DNA of 64,000 nucleotides, from assembly GCA_902651635.1 (NCBI GenBank), contig CACRSC010000012.1:573911-637910 (forward strand), read 5' to 3'. Below the pieces are notes generated by a model that searched no databases, was not told the DNA's origin, and worked only from the letters and a program-made list of their open reading frames with translations. This document shows positions 33,870-45,039 of the stretch, piece after piece. How positions within the stretch are numbered: the stretch's first letter is position 1; every line of letters begins with the position of its first letter. A program made the translations under genes and the position numbers. Origin of the DNA: Mastigamoeba balamuthi (taxonomy: Eukaryota > Evosea > Mastigamoebida > Mastigamoebidae).

Positions 33870-35012
33870 CTAGGTCCTGCAGACGGACGAGGGCCCGCTC
33901 TGCTGAAGAAACGCGGACTTGGTCGACTGCAGGTAGAGGTTGTGCTCGGACTTGAGCCTGGTGGCGAGGCGGAACTTCTTCTCGCCCTCGGCGCGGTTGA
34001 GCAGGACGAGGGCGCAGTTCTCGGGGTTCCAGAGGTCGTGGAACGTCTCGACGGTCCAGTGGAAGTAGCGCATGAGGAACAGGCGCATCGTGATGCCGTG
34101 CGTGACAATCACGAGGTTCTTGACGATGCGCCCGCAGTCAAACTGGCGGAACAGCGTCTCGAGGAAGCTCGAGACCCTGTCGTAGACGTCGGCGCCGCTC
34201 TCGCCCTCGGGGAAGCGGTAGTAGAAGCTGCCCACCTCGCGGCGCTCCTTCATGCGCTGCTCCATCTTGGCAGCCTCCTGGAAATTGCCCCACTCCTGCT
34301 CCCTGACCCTGGGGTCCTCCCGGACAGAGTACTGGCTCGGGTCGAACGACTTGACTATCTCCGTCAAAGTCATCCTGTGTGGACGCGCGGAGGAACGCGG
34401 GCCGAATGATCGATCATGAGCAACGACGAAACTAGGGGGTTGCACAGGCGGAAAGCCCTGGAAACAGGGAAAAAGACGACGGACCTGGTACGACGGTAGG
34501 GGCTCACGATGAAGACAGTGCTCTCGTCGCCGACAATCTCCCTGAGCTTGCGGCCGACGTCCTGCGCCTGCAGCACGCCTTTTGCTGCGCGGTGCGGTGC
34601 AGTCGGCGAAAAGCAGTCAGTGAACAACGTTCTCGGTATCTTCTCGAAATAGGTGCAGCGCAGGGCGGGAACCCAGGCAGCCCAACCAACTTAACGCACG
34701 CGAGAGTCCTATCTTGTTGTCGGGCGTGTGCGCGTAGATCCTGCGCGGCGGCGGGCGAGCGGGTGAGCACGGAGCAGCGCGGGGGGGCAGGATAAAGCGG
34801 CGCAATTTGGGAACTTACATCCTGTCGACGTTGGCGTCGGACTCGCCGTGCCGCACGAGCAGGATGCGCTGCGGCCACATGGAGTACCGACGCAGGCTCT
34901 GCCACCGCAGGTACTCGCGGAACATTTTCTGTTGCTCTGGGGGAAAACCAGGCACGTCGGGTTCGTCGAACGACGGGCTCACCGACAGCACCGGGGTGAT
35001 GAAGTCGCTCAT
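33870..35012 (-). CDS. Histidine-phosphatase (phosphoglycerate-mutase-like) protein
   Basis: ATG at 35012. The catalytic LVRHGESDANVDRM is in exon 1. Splicing at GTAAGTT, GTGCGTT and GTCCGTC joins IYAHTPDNKIGLSR, AQDVGRKLREIVGDES, SPYRRTR and EDPRVREQEWGNFQ. The second catalytic His is in VIVTHGITMRLFL. This is the plant/fungal PGM-like branch, whose substrates are often unknown phospho-sugars or phospho-amino acids, not the classical glycolytic mutase. All core residues are kept. Confidence 0.88.
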
Positions 35013-35634
35013 AGTTTATTTTTGTGTGTTGGTATGAGTGAAATGAGGTGTACCTCTTGATTTTCTCCACCGGCGCTCCGTGTGCGGATCGGCCGAGATT
35101 GTGCCTGGTCGCCCGACGGCCGGGCCGGGCCCCTCCGGCGGTCTACGAAGCTCGCGCCGCAGTCCAGAGCGGCCATCGTGTATGGCTAATTCACTTTTGA
35201 GTGAAAGCAGTTTTTGCCACGTTCTGTATGATTCGGGACATTCACGTCTCTTTCACGCATTTCAAACAAAGTTCAGCGCCCCGTGCGCACAGCGGAAAAG
35301 CACACGTGGGCGGAGAAACCCGGGCTGCGAATCTTCTCAGAAACCACGCGCGGTGGCCATGAGCCCGCCTAGGGGAAGGCCAATCACAGCCGGCCCAGAC
35401 AAGCATGATGTGCCGTTTTCTTCCCTCTCTGAGCCATCTCACAGCCCGCATACGCCACAGCCCTCCCGCCGAGGGCGAGCGATGTTGCGGACTCACTTTT
35501 CCCAAGATATCGTACTTAGGATTCGTTGCTATTGGACGTCCAAATAAGCAAGGGCGGTGTTACCCCGTGAGGTCTGCTCTTAAGTCCTTATTTGAAGAGA
35601 AAGAGGCTTGAACGCTTCAACGTGGTTCTAATTG
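35013..35634. other. Intergenic, nothing recognised
   Basis: Upstream of the PGM-like gene, up to the left terminal repeat of the element at 35635. No exon seen. Confidence 0.5.
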
Positions 35635-35648
35635 TTGGGTCCCTCCCG
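35635..35648 (+). repeat. Left terminal inverted repeat
   Basis: 14 bp, exact inverse of 36614-36627, preceded by TTG. Confidence 0.75.
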
Positions 35649-35775
35649 AGAGATATTAGTGATCACTCACCCCCCAAAAGTGATCACTCAAATCTCACCT
35701 CCACGTCAGGAATTCATCCGCAGTGCACGAAAGGCCCCCACATGTGGTGGAGGGCGCTCAAGCACAGAGAAATAC

Positions 35776-36366
35776 ATGAGTATGTGTCAATGCCTTTCCC
35801 TGCCCATGGTGTACCGTCTTGACAGTTACACGGCTCTCGTTGCAAGGCCAGAATGTGATCCAGGGACCATGACACTGGCAGGGCACCCCAAGTGCCTGCT
35901 GTGCAGGAGTGGCAAGTTTGCACTCCACGTGACTGCCGTGCATGCCCTGCACTGCAGGGACATTAGCACTACAACGTCGTTGTGCACGTGCTGCCCTGCT
36001 AACACCTTCCAGCCCTGCGAGGGCATCACCTCGTGCCTTGCTTGCGACCCAGGGGCCTACAGCCCTGTGGGCACCGCCTCGTGCATGCTGTGCGCTGCAG
36101 GGGCATTCAACAATGCCTCTGGGTTGCCATCATGCGCCCGCTGCCCTGTGGGAACCTTCCAGCCCAACAAGGGCACCTCGTCCTGCTGTGCCTGTGATGG
36201 GGGGGACCCCTACAGCTCGGGCGGTGCCACCTCATGCGCTCCATGCACCGTGGGCACTGTGCAGCCACTGGTGGGCAGTGCATTGTGCGAGGCCTGTGAG
36301 CTCGGTAGCTCGTCCAAGGGCATGAGCAGCATGGACAGCTGCGTGCCCCGTGGGGACGTACAGTAA
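35776..36366 (+). pseudogene. Cys-rich (ephrin-receptor-like/GCC2-GCC3) repeat protein fragment
   Basis: From the ATG at 35776 the frame encodes about 196 residues with repeats of the form C-x2-C-x2-G-x10-G-x3-C-x2-C (CPANTFQPCEGITSCLACDPG; CPVGTFQPNKGTSSCCAC), as in surface receptors with ephrin-receptor-like Cys motifs. The pattern continues after the stop in another frame (GTYSNQGTP), which suggests decay by a small indel. No signal peptide or membrane segment is left. It lies wholly inside the inverted-repeat element and was probably captured. Confidence 0.55.
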
Positions 36367-36613
36367 CCAGGGCACACCTGCATACCACGACTGCAGAGGT
36401 TATGCCCAGAGGGCTCGGACAACTATGCTGCATGCGCCCAGCAGCTACATGCCCAATGTGATGGCGTCCATGCGAGTCAGCATCAATGGGACCACAGCAA
36501 CGAGTCAGGGGCGTCATGGTGCGAGCTCTGCGGGTAGGAGAAATAGCAGATTCTCTGACTCATCCCCCTGATTTCAGTGATCACTCCAAGATATTAGTGA
36601 TCAGTGATCACCC

Positions 36614-36627
36614 CGGGAGGGACCCAA
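36614..36627 (-). repeat. Right terminal inverted repeat
   Basis: 14 bp, exact inverse of 35635-35648, followed by TTG. Confidence 0.75.
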
Positions 36628-36630
36628 TTG

Positions 36631-37131
36631 TGGACGCATTGGGTCCTAAGACCCGAAATCCAGCACAGATACCAAACTGTCGAATCTCGGCGAGATTTCT
36701 TCACAGCCACTGAGGTTATCCACTGAGTGTATTGACGACACCAACAGAAGACAGCAATGGCTTTGTGGCCACATGGCAACTTCTTATGAGCGGGAGATTC
36801 GCAGACACGAGGGCTGGGGCAGGCGGATATAGGCGGTTGAACAGAGTGAAGTTTGTTGTTTCTTCAAGCAAAATCAGATTGTGGTATTTCTACATCACAA
36901 CCGATTTGTTCAATAACAAGGTTCCATATGCAAACCGCGATCACGGTGTCACACGCATCTCTCTCCCGATGGCTCTGCTACTGCCTGAGGCAGCGAAGGG
37001 TCTCTCTTTACCTGATATTCTGTGTACTTTCAGTCGACAAACGTGTCAACCGGGCAATGTCAGTTGAGATGCGCGATCTAAAAAACCCTGGAGCATCCCG
37101 ATAACTCCTCACATTTTGTCAACACACCAGC
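36631..37131. other. Intergenic, upstream of GH28 copy
   Basis: No gene recognised. Presumably holds the promoter of the GH28 copy that follows. Confidence 0.4.
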
Positions 37132-38423
37132 ATGATGAAGACTGCAGTCGTCGCTCTTCTGCTGTGCGCCGCGATCGTACAGGCCAAGACGATCTCGGGC
37201 AGATACGTGTCGGTCGCCATCGGCGACAGCGTCTACGACGTCACCAAGTTCGGCGCTCGTGGCGACGGCAGGACCGACGACAGCGAGCCGATCCACAGAG
37301 GGCACTGGACGCCGCTGCCCATAGGGGAGGCACTGTCGTGATCCCTGCAGGCCGGACGTTCCTCTTCAAGACCGTGACGATAAAGGGCGACCACACGGAG
37401 CTCAAGATCGACGGCACTCTGGTCATCTCCGGCGATCACGCGCACTGGCCCTCGTCCGCCAAGGCGGCCATCTCGATCACAGCCAAGAGCAACGTCGCGA
37501 TCACGGGCTCGGGGACCATCGACGGGCAGGGAGCCTCGTGGTGGGCGAACCTGAGGAACAAGGCGCGCCCGAGGACCATCTACCCGCACAACGTGAACAC
37601 GATGATTGTCTCGGGCATCACGGTCAAGGACTGCCCGTACCACTGCCTGCAGATGTACTCGAGCAACACCGAAATCTTCGGCATCACGCTCCGCACTCCC
37701 CCGTCGACCGGCATCGCAAAGCCCTCGCACAACACCGACGGCATCGACATCCACGGCGACAACTTCTGGGGTGCGAACGGGTCAGGATCATCCACAACTT
37801 ACAAACCGCAAAATGCGTGACCTCATCGTACAGTTCACAACTGCGACATCTCCGTGGGCGATGACAACGTGGCGATCCACTCGAGCAGGGTGCTCGTCGA
37901 GGACTGTCAGTTCGGCACCGGCCACGGCGCGTCCATCGGCTCGCTGTGCTCCGAGAGGATCTCTGACATCACCGTCAAGAACGTGCACTTTACGGGTACC
38001 ACTGCGGGAGCTCGCATCAAGACGGTCCCCGGCTGCCCCGGGTCGCTCTCCAACGTGTGGTTCCGCGACCTGATCCTCAAGGACGTCAAGAAGACCATAG
38101 AGCTGGGCATGTTCTACAAGCTCAGCGAGGCCAAGCCTTCCACGCACGGGACGTTCAAGATCAGCAACATCAACTACGTCAACATCCAGAGCACCAATTC
38201 GGGCGCTGCCGGCGAGTTCCTGTGCGACCCCAAGAGCCCCTGCGGCATCAACATGCACGACGTCGTCATCTCCGGCAAGAGCAAGAGCCTGGCCTACAAG
38301 TGCAGCCACGTCGTCGGCAAGGCCACCGGCCAGGAGAGCCCTCGCCCCTGCGTCGCCCACGGCGCGGCCCGCGGCATCGAGAGCAACTACACCGACGACG
38401 CCGTCGATGTCCAGAACAACTAG
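37132..38423 (+). pseudogene. GH28 polygalacturonase-like copy with a frameshift
   Basis: Paralogue of the genes at 1-459 and 46723-47981. Signal peptide, then DVTKFGARGDGRTDDS. Just after this the frame is lost: the interval to the VVIPAGRTFLFK motif is 56 bases where the paralogue has 54, with no splice signals. The rest is intact, including one intron (GTGCGAA...ACAG, 37770-37829), NTDGIDIHG, SVGDDNVAIHSS, GTGHGASIGS and ARIKT, so all GH28 catalytic motifs remain. It is either a young pseudogene or a sequence error. It is on the opposite strand to the other two copies. Confidence 0.75.
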
Positions 38424-38761
38424 AGCGCCGCCGAAACCTACGACGAGGGCAAGGACATCGAGAGCCAGACGCCCGAAAGGGCAGAGTCGTTGCTGCGGGC
38501 TCTTTTCTATCTCTCAGCCGTTGCCTCGCACCTCTGAGGGTCTCCAAGGAAACACTGAATAGCAATCAACCGCTTGGTGAATCCTCATTGTTGGCACGCC
38601 TGTGCTGGTGCGGTCAGCGTGCTGATCCGCCAGGGCGCCCAAATTTCCAGATCCTGACGTACGAGTGACGACGGAAAAATCTAGCGAGATACCGGGAGCA
38701 GCGCGCGACAGAGATTTGCTCACGCAGAGAGAATTTCGGAGTGTCTGTTTGTGCAGTCGAG
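38424..38761. other. Intergenic, nothing recognised
   Basis: 3' flank of the GH28 copy and promoter region of the Mst-like kinase. No feature supported. Confidence 0.4.
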
Positions 38762-41700
38762 ATGAGCGACGATCAGGCGGCGAGCGACACTCGCCCCGAC
38801 GACGCCGATTCCACCGGTTCCGTCGTCTCCTTCGCCGACGAATCGGTCGTGCGCGCCTCCCCCACGTCGCGCTGCCGCCGCCCCCCTCCTCGGAACTGCA
38901 CCAATTCTCTGGCCGGGGGAGGCGGTTCTCACGCCGGTTCTCGCGCCGTCCCAGGACCCCACGGAGATATACCAGCTCATCGGGCAGCTGGGCGAAGGGT
39001 GCGCCTGGTCTTTTCGCGCCCCGAATGCGATATTTGCGAAGAAGCGGCTACTGGGCTGTCAGTGCCCCTTCGATTTCCGTCGTCTCTTGGGCGCTCTCCG
39101 CTGGCCACCCGCGGTTCCCCCCGTGCAGCTCACACGTGCCCTGCGCGGCCTGCCACCTCCCCCCAGGGCGTACGGGTCCGTGTGGCACGCGAGGCGCAGG
39201 GAGACGGACGAGGAGTACGCCGTCAAGGTGCTGCAGATCGAGACGGACTTCGAGGACGTCCGCCGCGAGATCGAGTTCATGAAGAGCGCGGCGCACCCCA
39301 ACGTCTGCCAGTACTTCGGGTCCTACTACCGCGACCCGGACCTCTGGGTACCGCTGCCGCTGCCCCCCTTTCTTTCTGAGTACCTGTTTGTTTGTTTTCT
39401 TTTCGCCAGTTTGTTTTGTTCTTTTTCTCGCTTTTCGGGTTTTGTTCTGCGGTGGTGGCGCGCGAAAAGCTGAACTGACAGCCAACCTCGCCGGGCCAGA
39501 TCGTGATGGAGTACTGCGCCGGCGGGTCGTGCGCGGACATGATGCGCGTGTGCAGGAGGCCGTTCAACGAGCAGATGATCTCTGCGGTCATCCGCGACAC
39601 TCTGCGCGGCCTCAGCTACATCCACTCGCTGCGCAAGATCCACAGGTCCGTTGCCTCCTTCATTCCCTTCCTTTGTGTTGGCTTGTTGCCTTCTTCCCAT
39701 CCTTCTTTCCTTCCACTCTTTTCTCCTTTTTCTCCCTTTCCTCCTGTGCCACAGCGGCCAGGCGGGCGTCCCCTGACAGCAGGTCCCTGCGCAGAGACAT
39801 CAAGGCCGGCAACATCCTTGTGAACAGCAAGGGAGAGGCCAAGATCGGTGCGCCCCGATGATTGCGCAGCGCAGCGCGGGCTCTGCGTGGCCCGCGCGGT
39901 GTGTTTTGCTGTGTCGGCACTGATCTCGGCGCGGGGGTTGCCAGCCGACTTCGGGGTCAGCGGGGAGCTCACGGGCACCATGTCGCGAATGAACACCGTC
40001 ATCGGCTCCCCGTTCTGGTGCGGGCCCCCCAGTGGCCTTGCCCTCCAGGCGGCACTTGTCTGATTGCGGCCACTGCGCTGCCTCGCAGGATGGCCCCCGA
40101 GATCATTATGGAGGTTGGCTACAGCAGCAAGGTCGACATCTGGTGCAGCCGTTGTGCCCTCTCACTGCCCCCTGCTCGCTTTGCACTCACACGCGTTCTT
40201 CTATCGCTCTCTCTCCCCCCCCCCTTGTGACTGTGCCGTGGCCGGCCGTCGCCAGGTCCCTTGGGATCACATGCGTGGAGCTCGCGGAGACGCTGCCGCC
40301 GCTGGCAGAGATACACCCCATGCGCGCGATCTTCCTGATACCGAGCAGGCCGCCCCCGACGTTCACGGACCCCAGCATGTGGTCCCCCGCGTTCAACAGC
40401 TTCGTCACGAGGTGCCTGCAGAAGGACCCTGCGCTCAGGGCCTCTGCCGACGACCTGCTGACGGACCCGTTCATCGCCAACTCGTCGTCGAGCACCTGCC
40501 TGCTGCGCATGCTCGAGGAGCAGGCGCAGGTCATCAAGCAGCTCGGCAGGGCCGAGGCCCTGGGCCTCGGCGAGGAGTTCATCGAGGACAGCATCGCCAC
40601 GCAGAGCCGCGCAGCGCTCATCGAGTCGTCGGTGGACTCGTACTACGCGCCGGACAGCAAGCAGCCGTCGCCGATGATGGGGCGTGACGACACTGTGCAG
40701 CCCTCTGGAGTGGTGCGCCGCCACGCTCAGCTGCCTTCCCGCCGCTTCCCGCTGCTCTCTAGTCCCTAGACGTCGTTGCTCAACGCGCCCGAACGCTGTG
40801 ATTGTAGCCGGCGTCTCCTCTGATGTCCGTCAATGCAGGCGACTCGATGGTCATCAAGACGCCGCTCCTCCAGGCCAACGCGTGCGACTCGATGGTCGTC
40901 AAGAACGTGCCGCAGGTCCCGCAGAGGGAGTCGATGCTGGTCCGCCAGAGGAAGCGCCGCACGGTGGCGTTCGCGTCGCCCACAGTGTTCCTGTCCAAGC
41001 GCGAGAGCGTGCACTACGAGCGCGTGATGATGCAGCAGATGATGCAGGCCCAGGCCGCTCAGGCGCAGCAGGGCGTGATAGAAAAGCTTGTGCAGGAGCG
41101 CACGATTCGCGCGTTCTCCTCGCCCGTGCCTCCTGCGCCGAACTTGATCCCTGCTGCCAGCGCGTCGCCGCCGACAGACGTGGTCCTGTCGCTCAAGCAG
41201 GCGCGCGCCCAGGAAACGCCAGCGGCACCCGCGGTGGCGACTGCGACCCCGAAGCAACCGCAGGAGAAGCCGGCCGTGGCCCTGACACCGAAGACGCCCC
41301 TGCTGGACAGGACCGCGGCAACAGCGATAGCCCTGACCCCGAAGCAATCGCCGGTCAGGCAGGAGAAGCCGCGCCAGGACTCGCCGAAGCTCGTCCGCCA
41401 GACATCGAACAACGTCATCGACCACACACCGAAGAACTCGGCGGACCTTTCCATCATCATGCAGCACACGATAGAGAAGCTGGTTGCAGAGAAGCGCCTT
41501 GTGGAGGCCGGTGCGCGTCTCTCCACTCTCGCAGGCCACGCAGGTCCTAATTGTCTGCCTCCACAGAGCTCGAGAGACTTCGGAGCGAGCTCGAGTGCAC
41601 ACACAAGGAGAAGGACTTATTGCGCCGCAAGTTCTTCGGGTCTCTGGTGCTGTCGATCAAGCTCGAGGGCCAGCTGCTGGGGTGGACGACCTCGGTGACG

Positions 41701-41865
41701 CAGACGGCGGCAGACCTGTGGGAGACTGTGATGGCAGAGAACGTACCGGAGGAGTCGTGGAAGGAGTGGATCATGCGGTCTCTTGCGCCTGACTACTGCG
41801 CGTCGATCGACGCGCGCAGGGCGTCTAGCATGCCGACGATCCCCCTGATCACCACCAAACCCTGA
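38762..41865 (+). CDS. STE20-family kinase, Mst/Hippo (GCK-II) type
   Basis: ATG at 38762 and about nine introns. The kinase begins DPTEIYQLIGQLGEG, then AYGSVWHAR, AVKVLQIE (Lys), DLWIVMEYCAGGSC, HRDIKAGNILV, ADFGVSGELTG and the activation segment VIGSPFWMAPE, with Ser in place of the usual Thr. HPMRAIFLIPSRPPPTF is typical of Mst1/2 and Dictyostelium KrsA-type kinases. The C-terminal half is Gln/Pro/Thr-rich with TPK repeats and ends in a coiled coil (ELERLRSELECTHKEKDLL), where Mst kinases carry a SARAH dimerisation domain. Likely roles: cell shape, chemotaxis, growth control. Confidence 0.88.
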
Positions 41866-42041
41866 TTATCTACGCCTGAACAGACATCCCAGACGCCCTC
41901 CCACAGCAACGCCACTCATAGACACCTCCCAATAGATCTATTCGCACCAGACAAAGCCTCGCACACCATTCTCTTGGCAAGTGCAGCGCGTTGTCTGCCC
42001 GCATTGGGGCGAATGGCAAGACTCCCGGGTCCTGTCAATGT

Positions 42042-43405
42042 TCAGCTCCTGGCCCTGATCTCCTCTGAGCTCAGGCAGTACGGGGCGTCCTGCAACACAG
42101 AGACCACCTTAGGATGTATGAAGTCGAGGCCCACCGCGTCTTCTCTGCCGAGACTGAACGGAGCGCGGGCCAGCTCTGTCACAACCTCTGCGTGGCCCGC
42201 AGCAGCGGCCCCGCGGAGGGCGTCGCTGCCGTTTGCGATGGCGTCCTCCTTGCCGAGGGAGAACGGAGGCTCTGCCAGGGCACGCACGACCTGCGGGCTG
42301 CCGCTCCTGCACGCCCAGCGGAACACGCACGAGTTGTTGTTGCGCGCGTCCTCCTGGCCGAGCGAATAGGGGACTGACCCCAGCGCGTTGACCACGGATG
42401 CATGCCCGTTGCTGCACGCCGCGAGCAGGGCAACGCTGTTGTTCATTCGGGCCTCTGCCTGCCCGAGGCGGTACGGCTCCTTTCCGAGCATCCTCACCAC
42501 CTCCGCGTGTCCGTTCCTGCGAGGCCGCGCCGCGAAGGTTGTGTTGGTGCCTCTGTGTGATAGGCCATCGCGTACCTGCAGGCCTCTGCGAGGGCCTCGT
42601 TGTTGCGCTTGCGGGCGTCGGTGCCGTCCAGGAACCAAGGCGCGCCTGCGAGGGCGGCAAGGATACCGGGATGCCCGAACGAGCACGCAGACCTAAGCGC
42701 GATGCTGTCGGCCAGCCTTGCGTCGGCTTGGCTCAGGCAGTAGGGTTCTCTGGCCAGCTCCTCGACCACCTTCGCGTGCCCGTTGGAACACGCGGTCACC
42801 AGTGCGTAGCAGTCCTGGGCCCTCGCATCCTCCGCCCCAAGACGGTAGGGATCGCGCGCCAACGCACGGACGATGTGCACGTGACCACCAGAGCACGCGC
42901 TCCACAGCGCACGCGAACTCCCTGCACGGGCGTCCGCCTGCCCGAGCGAGAACGGAGCGCGCCCGAGGACGTCGACCATCTCGGGCAGACCGCAGAGGCA
43001 CGCGACCCACAGTGCGTCCCGAGCGCTAACCGCGACGCAGCCCGTGTCGTAGCATCTTTCCATCGCGCGTGCACAGTCCGTGTGCCCGAAAGCCTCGCAG
43101 AGCCTCGAGCACACCCAGTGCAGAGCCGCGGGCAGGCGGACCGGAGCGTCGTCCAGCGGCACCGACGCCAGCGAGGCAACGAGGCGGAACGGGCGTCGGC
43201 TCAGCGCGACGACGTCAGGGCACCTGCCCGCGCAGCACGCGGAGACGAGTGCCCCCGCCATCGCCAGCGGGCGGGACCTGAGGTCCGCAGTCGTCGTCGC
43301 CTGCACGGGGACCCGCGAAAGAGCCTGCGAGCCCAGCGCCGACGGGAACGCTAGTGCGAGGGCCATGAGGTCGTCGGCGCCATGCAGCACAGGCAGGACG
43401 TGCAC
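42042..43405 (-). CDS. Ankyrin-type repeat protein
   Basis: Tandem units of about 32 residues of the form ALWSACSGGHVHIVRALARDPYRLG...DAR, about nine copies, the last ones reached after one intron (donor GTACGCGA, acceptor CGCAG near 42540) that rejoins EACR to NGHAEVVRML. This is an ankyrin-like helical array with an unusual PY(R/S)LG(Q/A)xDAR loop. The start is uncertain: first in-frame ATG is at 43366, but the protein-like N-terminus extends to at least 43405. Protein-interaction scaffold; partner unknown. Confidence 0.7.
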
Positions 43406-43640
43406 TCGGAGCAGCCACGCGGACCACAGGTGCGCCTCCGTCTTTGGAGTCGACGTCTTCTGCGCAGAAGACGAAAAGACTGCAGATTCGGAGGGCAGAC
43501 TGCGGTTTTGTGTAGACGGTCGCTTCGGAACTCAAAGGACTCTTCCGGTGCGTGCTGCGCACACAGCGTTCTGGAGGAAATCCCAAAGTGTGTGAAGCGG
43601 TTGAGATTGAATCCCCTTGCTTAGATCTCCTTCAAAAACT

Positions 43641-44527
43641 CTATTTGTTCTCAAGGGATTTCCACAGTTTGATGACTGCTCCCACGGCGATTCCCACGTT
43701 GAGGCTCGTCTCGAGGTCAAACTGCGCAACCTGCTGCGGAGCTGAGGGGTTGTTCGGTTCCGGGGACCACCCAGAGGTGTCTGCCATGGTTGTCAGTCGA
43801 AATGGTGAGGTTATTCCGAAGCTCACGGATACCCACGAAGCCAAAGGGGTCCTCGTCCAAGCAGATGATCGGGGCCCCAGACATCGCCTGAAGTGTGCTG
43901 CAGTTGTGGTAGATAGTAAACCCCACCATCCGCACCACCTCTCCAACAGAGAAGCACAGCCTGAATCCCGCATTGAACACCTGATGGCTGTTTGACCAGA
44001 ATGAAGGGCTTCAGGAGAAGTACCTCGTTGATGGCATATGGGGACCAGGTCTTCCCGAGTTGGTCCCTGATCGGCTTTGAGGTGGGAGCTGAAATGCCCA
44101 CCACGCAGATTCGAGATCCGACGTGCAGTTTGTGCGTCGATGGGCGAAGGCAGACGACCTGCGAGTAAACTAAGATAGACGCACAAGTGCTCGTCTCGTC
44201 TCGCACTTCAGCTGAGTCCATGTGATGGAACGTCCTTGTGCAGGATCCCACCCCACGAATCCTGAAGAAGGTTACATCCTGGCCCAGGTCCTGCAGCTCT
44301 CCCCTCCAGCTGACGGGGATCTCCACTGGGAAGCTGTGATACACGGCGGCGGACACCCCCCACGAGTTCTTGTGGTAGAAGCCCGCCCTTCCACAGAGAG
44401 CGCCCTCGAACACGTGAGCCGCAGTAATCCCGCGTGTTATGTCGCCAGCGAGGAAGGCGGTCCTGTGGCCGGCACCAGCCTTGAGCATCAGGATGGACCG
44501 TGAGACCGCAGCCAGTCTCGCCGCCAT
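43641..44527 (-). CDS. Trypsin-like serine protease
   Basis: ATG at 44527 is a conservative start. Catalytic triad candidates: His in GITAAHVFEG, Asp in LGQDVTFFRI and Ser in LQAMSGAPIICLDEDPFG. This is the order and spacing of chymotrypsin-fold peptidases. Two introns (donors GTACTTC and GTGGTCC, 43-46 nt) are needed to reach the C-terminal helix VGIAVGAVIKLWKS. No signal peptide is visible, so it may be intracellular. A helical exon at 44578-44847 may belong to it, but the junction could not be closed in frame. Confidence 0.65.
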
Positions 44528-44577
44528 TGCTCTGTCCGTGGCAACTGCCTCGGTCACAGGGTCTCCGCTCGTGGTTC

Positions 44578-44847
44578 TCAGTGAGAATCAATGACTGCAG
44601 TGAGACGAGACGGACCTAGTATTCCTACTTCCTCAGAGGTGCAGATGAGAGACGGGGTCTTTCGTGCTCCCCGAAGCATCAGAACTACCTTTGGAGCATT
44701 CTGGAAGAGGATCACGGACTCGCAAGCCATAACACGTGCACACTCTGCTGCTGCCTTCTCACGCCGGCACAGTATCTCCTTGGCCTCTTCGCACTCGGAC
44801 ATTATCGGCTTCACCAGCAGAAAACTATATTGAGCACCCGCTTCCAC
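44578..44847 (-). CDS. Possible 5' exon, coiled-coil
   Basis: Open frame with coding-like, helical composition (MSECEEAKEILCRREKAAAE) starting at an in-frame ATG near 44802. It may be the first exon of the protease gene downstream, or a separate small gene. Candidate donors GTAGGA and GTAGTT do not give a clean phase match. Confidence 0.3.
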   Translation of the reverse strand: MEAGAQYSFLLVKPIMSECEEAKEILCRREKAAAECARVMACESVILFQNAPKVVLMLRGARKTPSLICTSEEVGILGPSRLTAVIDSH

Positions 44848-45039
44848 GAGGCAATTGAATCAAGACAGATACACATATCAACATCTGATATCTCCATGCA
44901 TTTGCTCTCTATCCCGATCCACGACCACCAAGAGTCGCTCAGCAAGGATACGCTGGTAGAGTGACGATGCGGATGCGGGCAGCGAGGCAGTTTTGGGTGA
45001 GCTTCAAAGAGTTGAAAGTTGACCTTACGAAATGGTACG

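Larger units (their letters stand above)
35635..36627. mobile_element. MITE-like DNA element with terminal inverted repeats, carrying a gene fragment
   Basis: Perfect 14-bp inverted ends (TTGGGTCCCTCCCG at 35635-35648; its complement at 36614-36627), flanked by TTG on both sides (35632-35634, 36628-36630), a likely 3-bp target duplication. Inside each end lie copies of the palindrome AGTGATCACT (35658, 35679, 36576) and close variants, plus GATATTAGTGATCA in inverted arrangement. Length 993 bp. No transposase is encoded; the interior is a Cys-rich coding fragment. It looks like a non-autonomous cut-and-paste element that captured host sequence. Confidence 0.7.
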
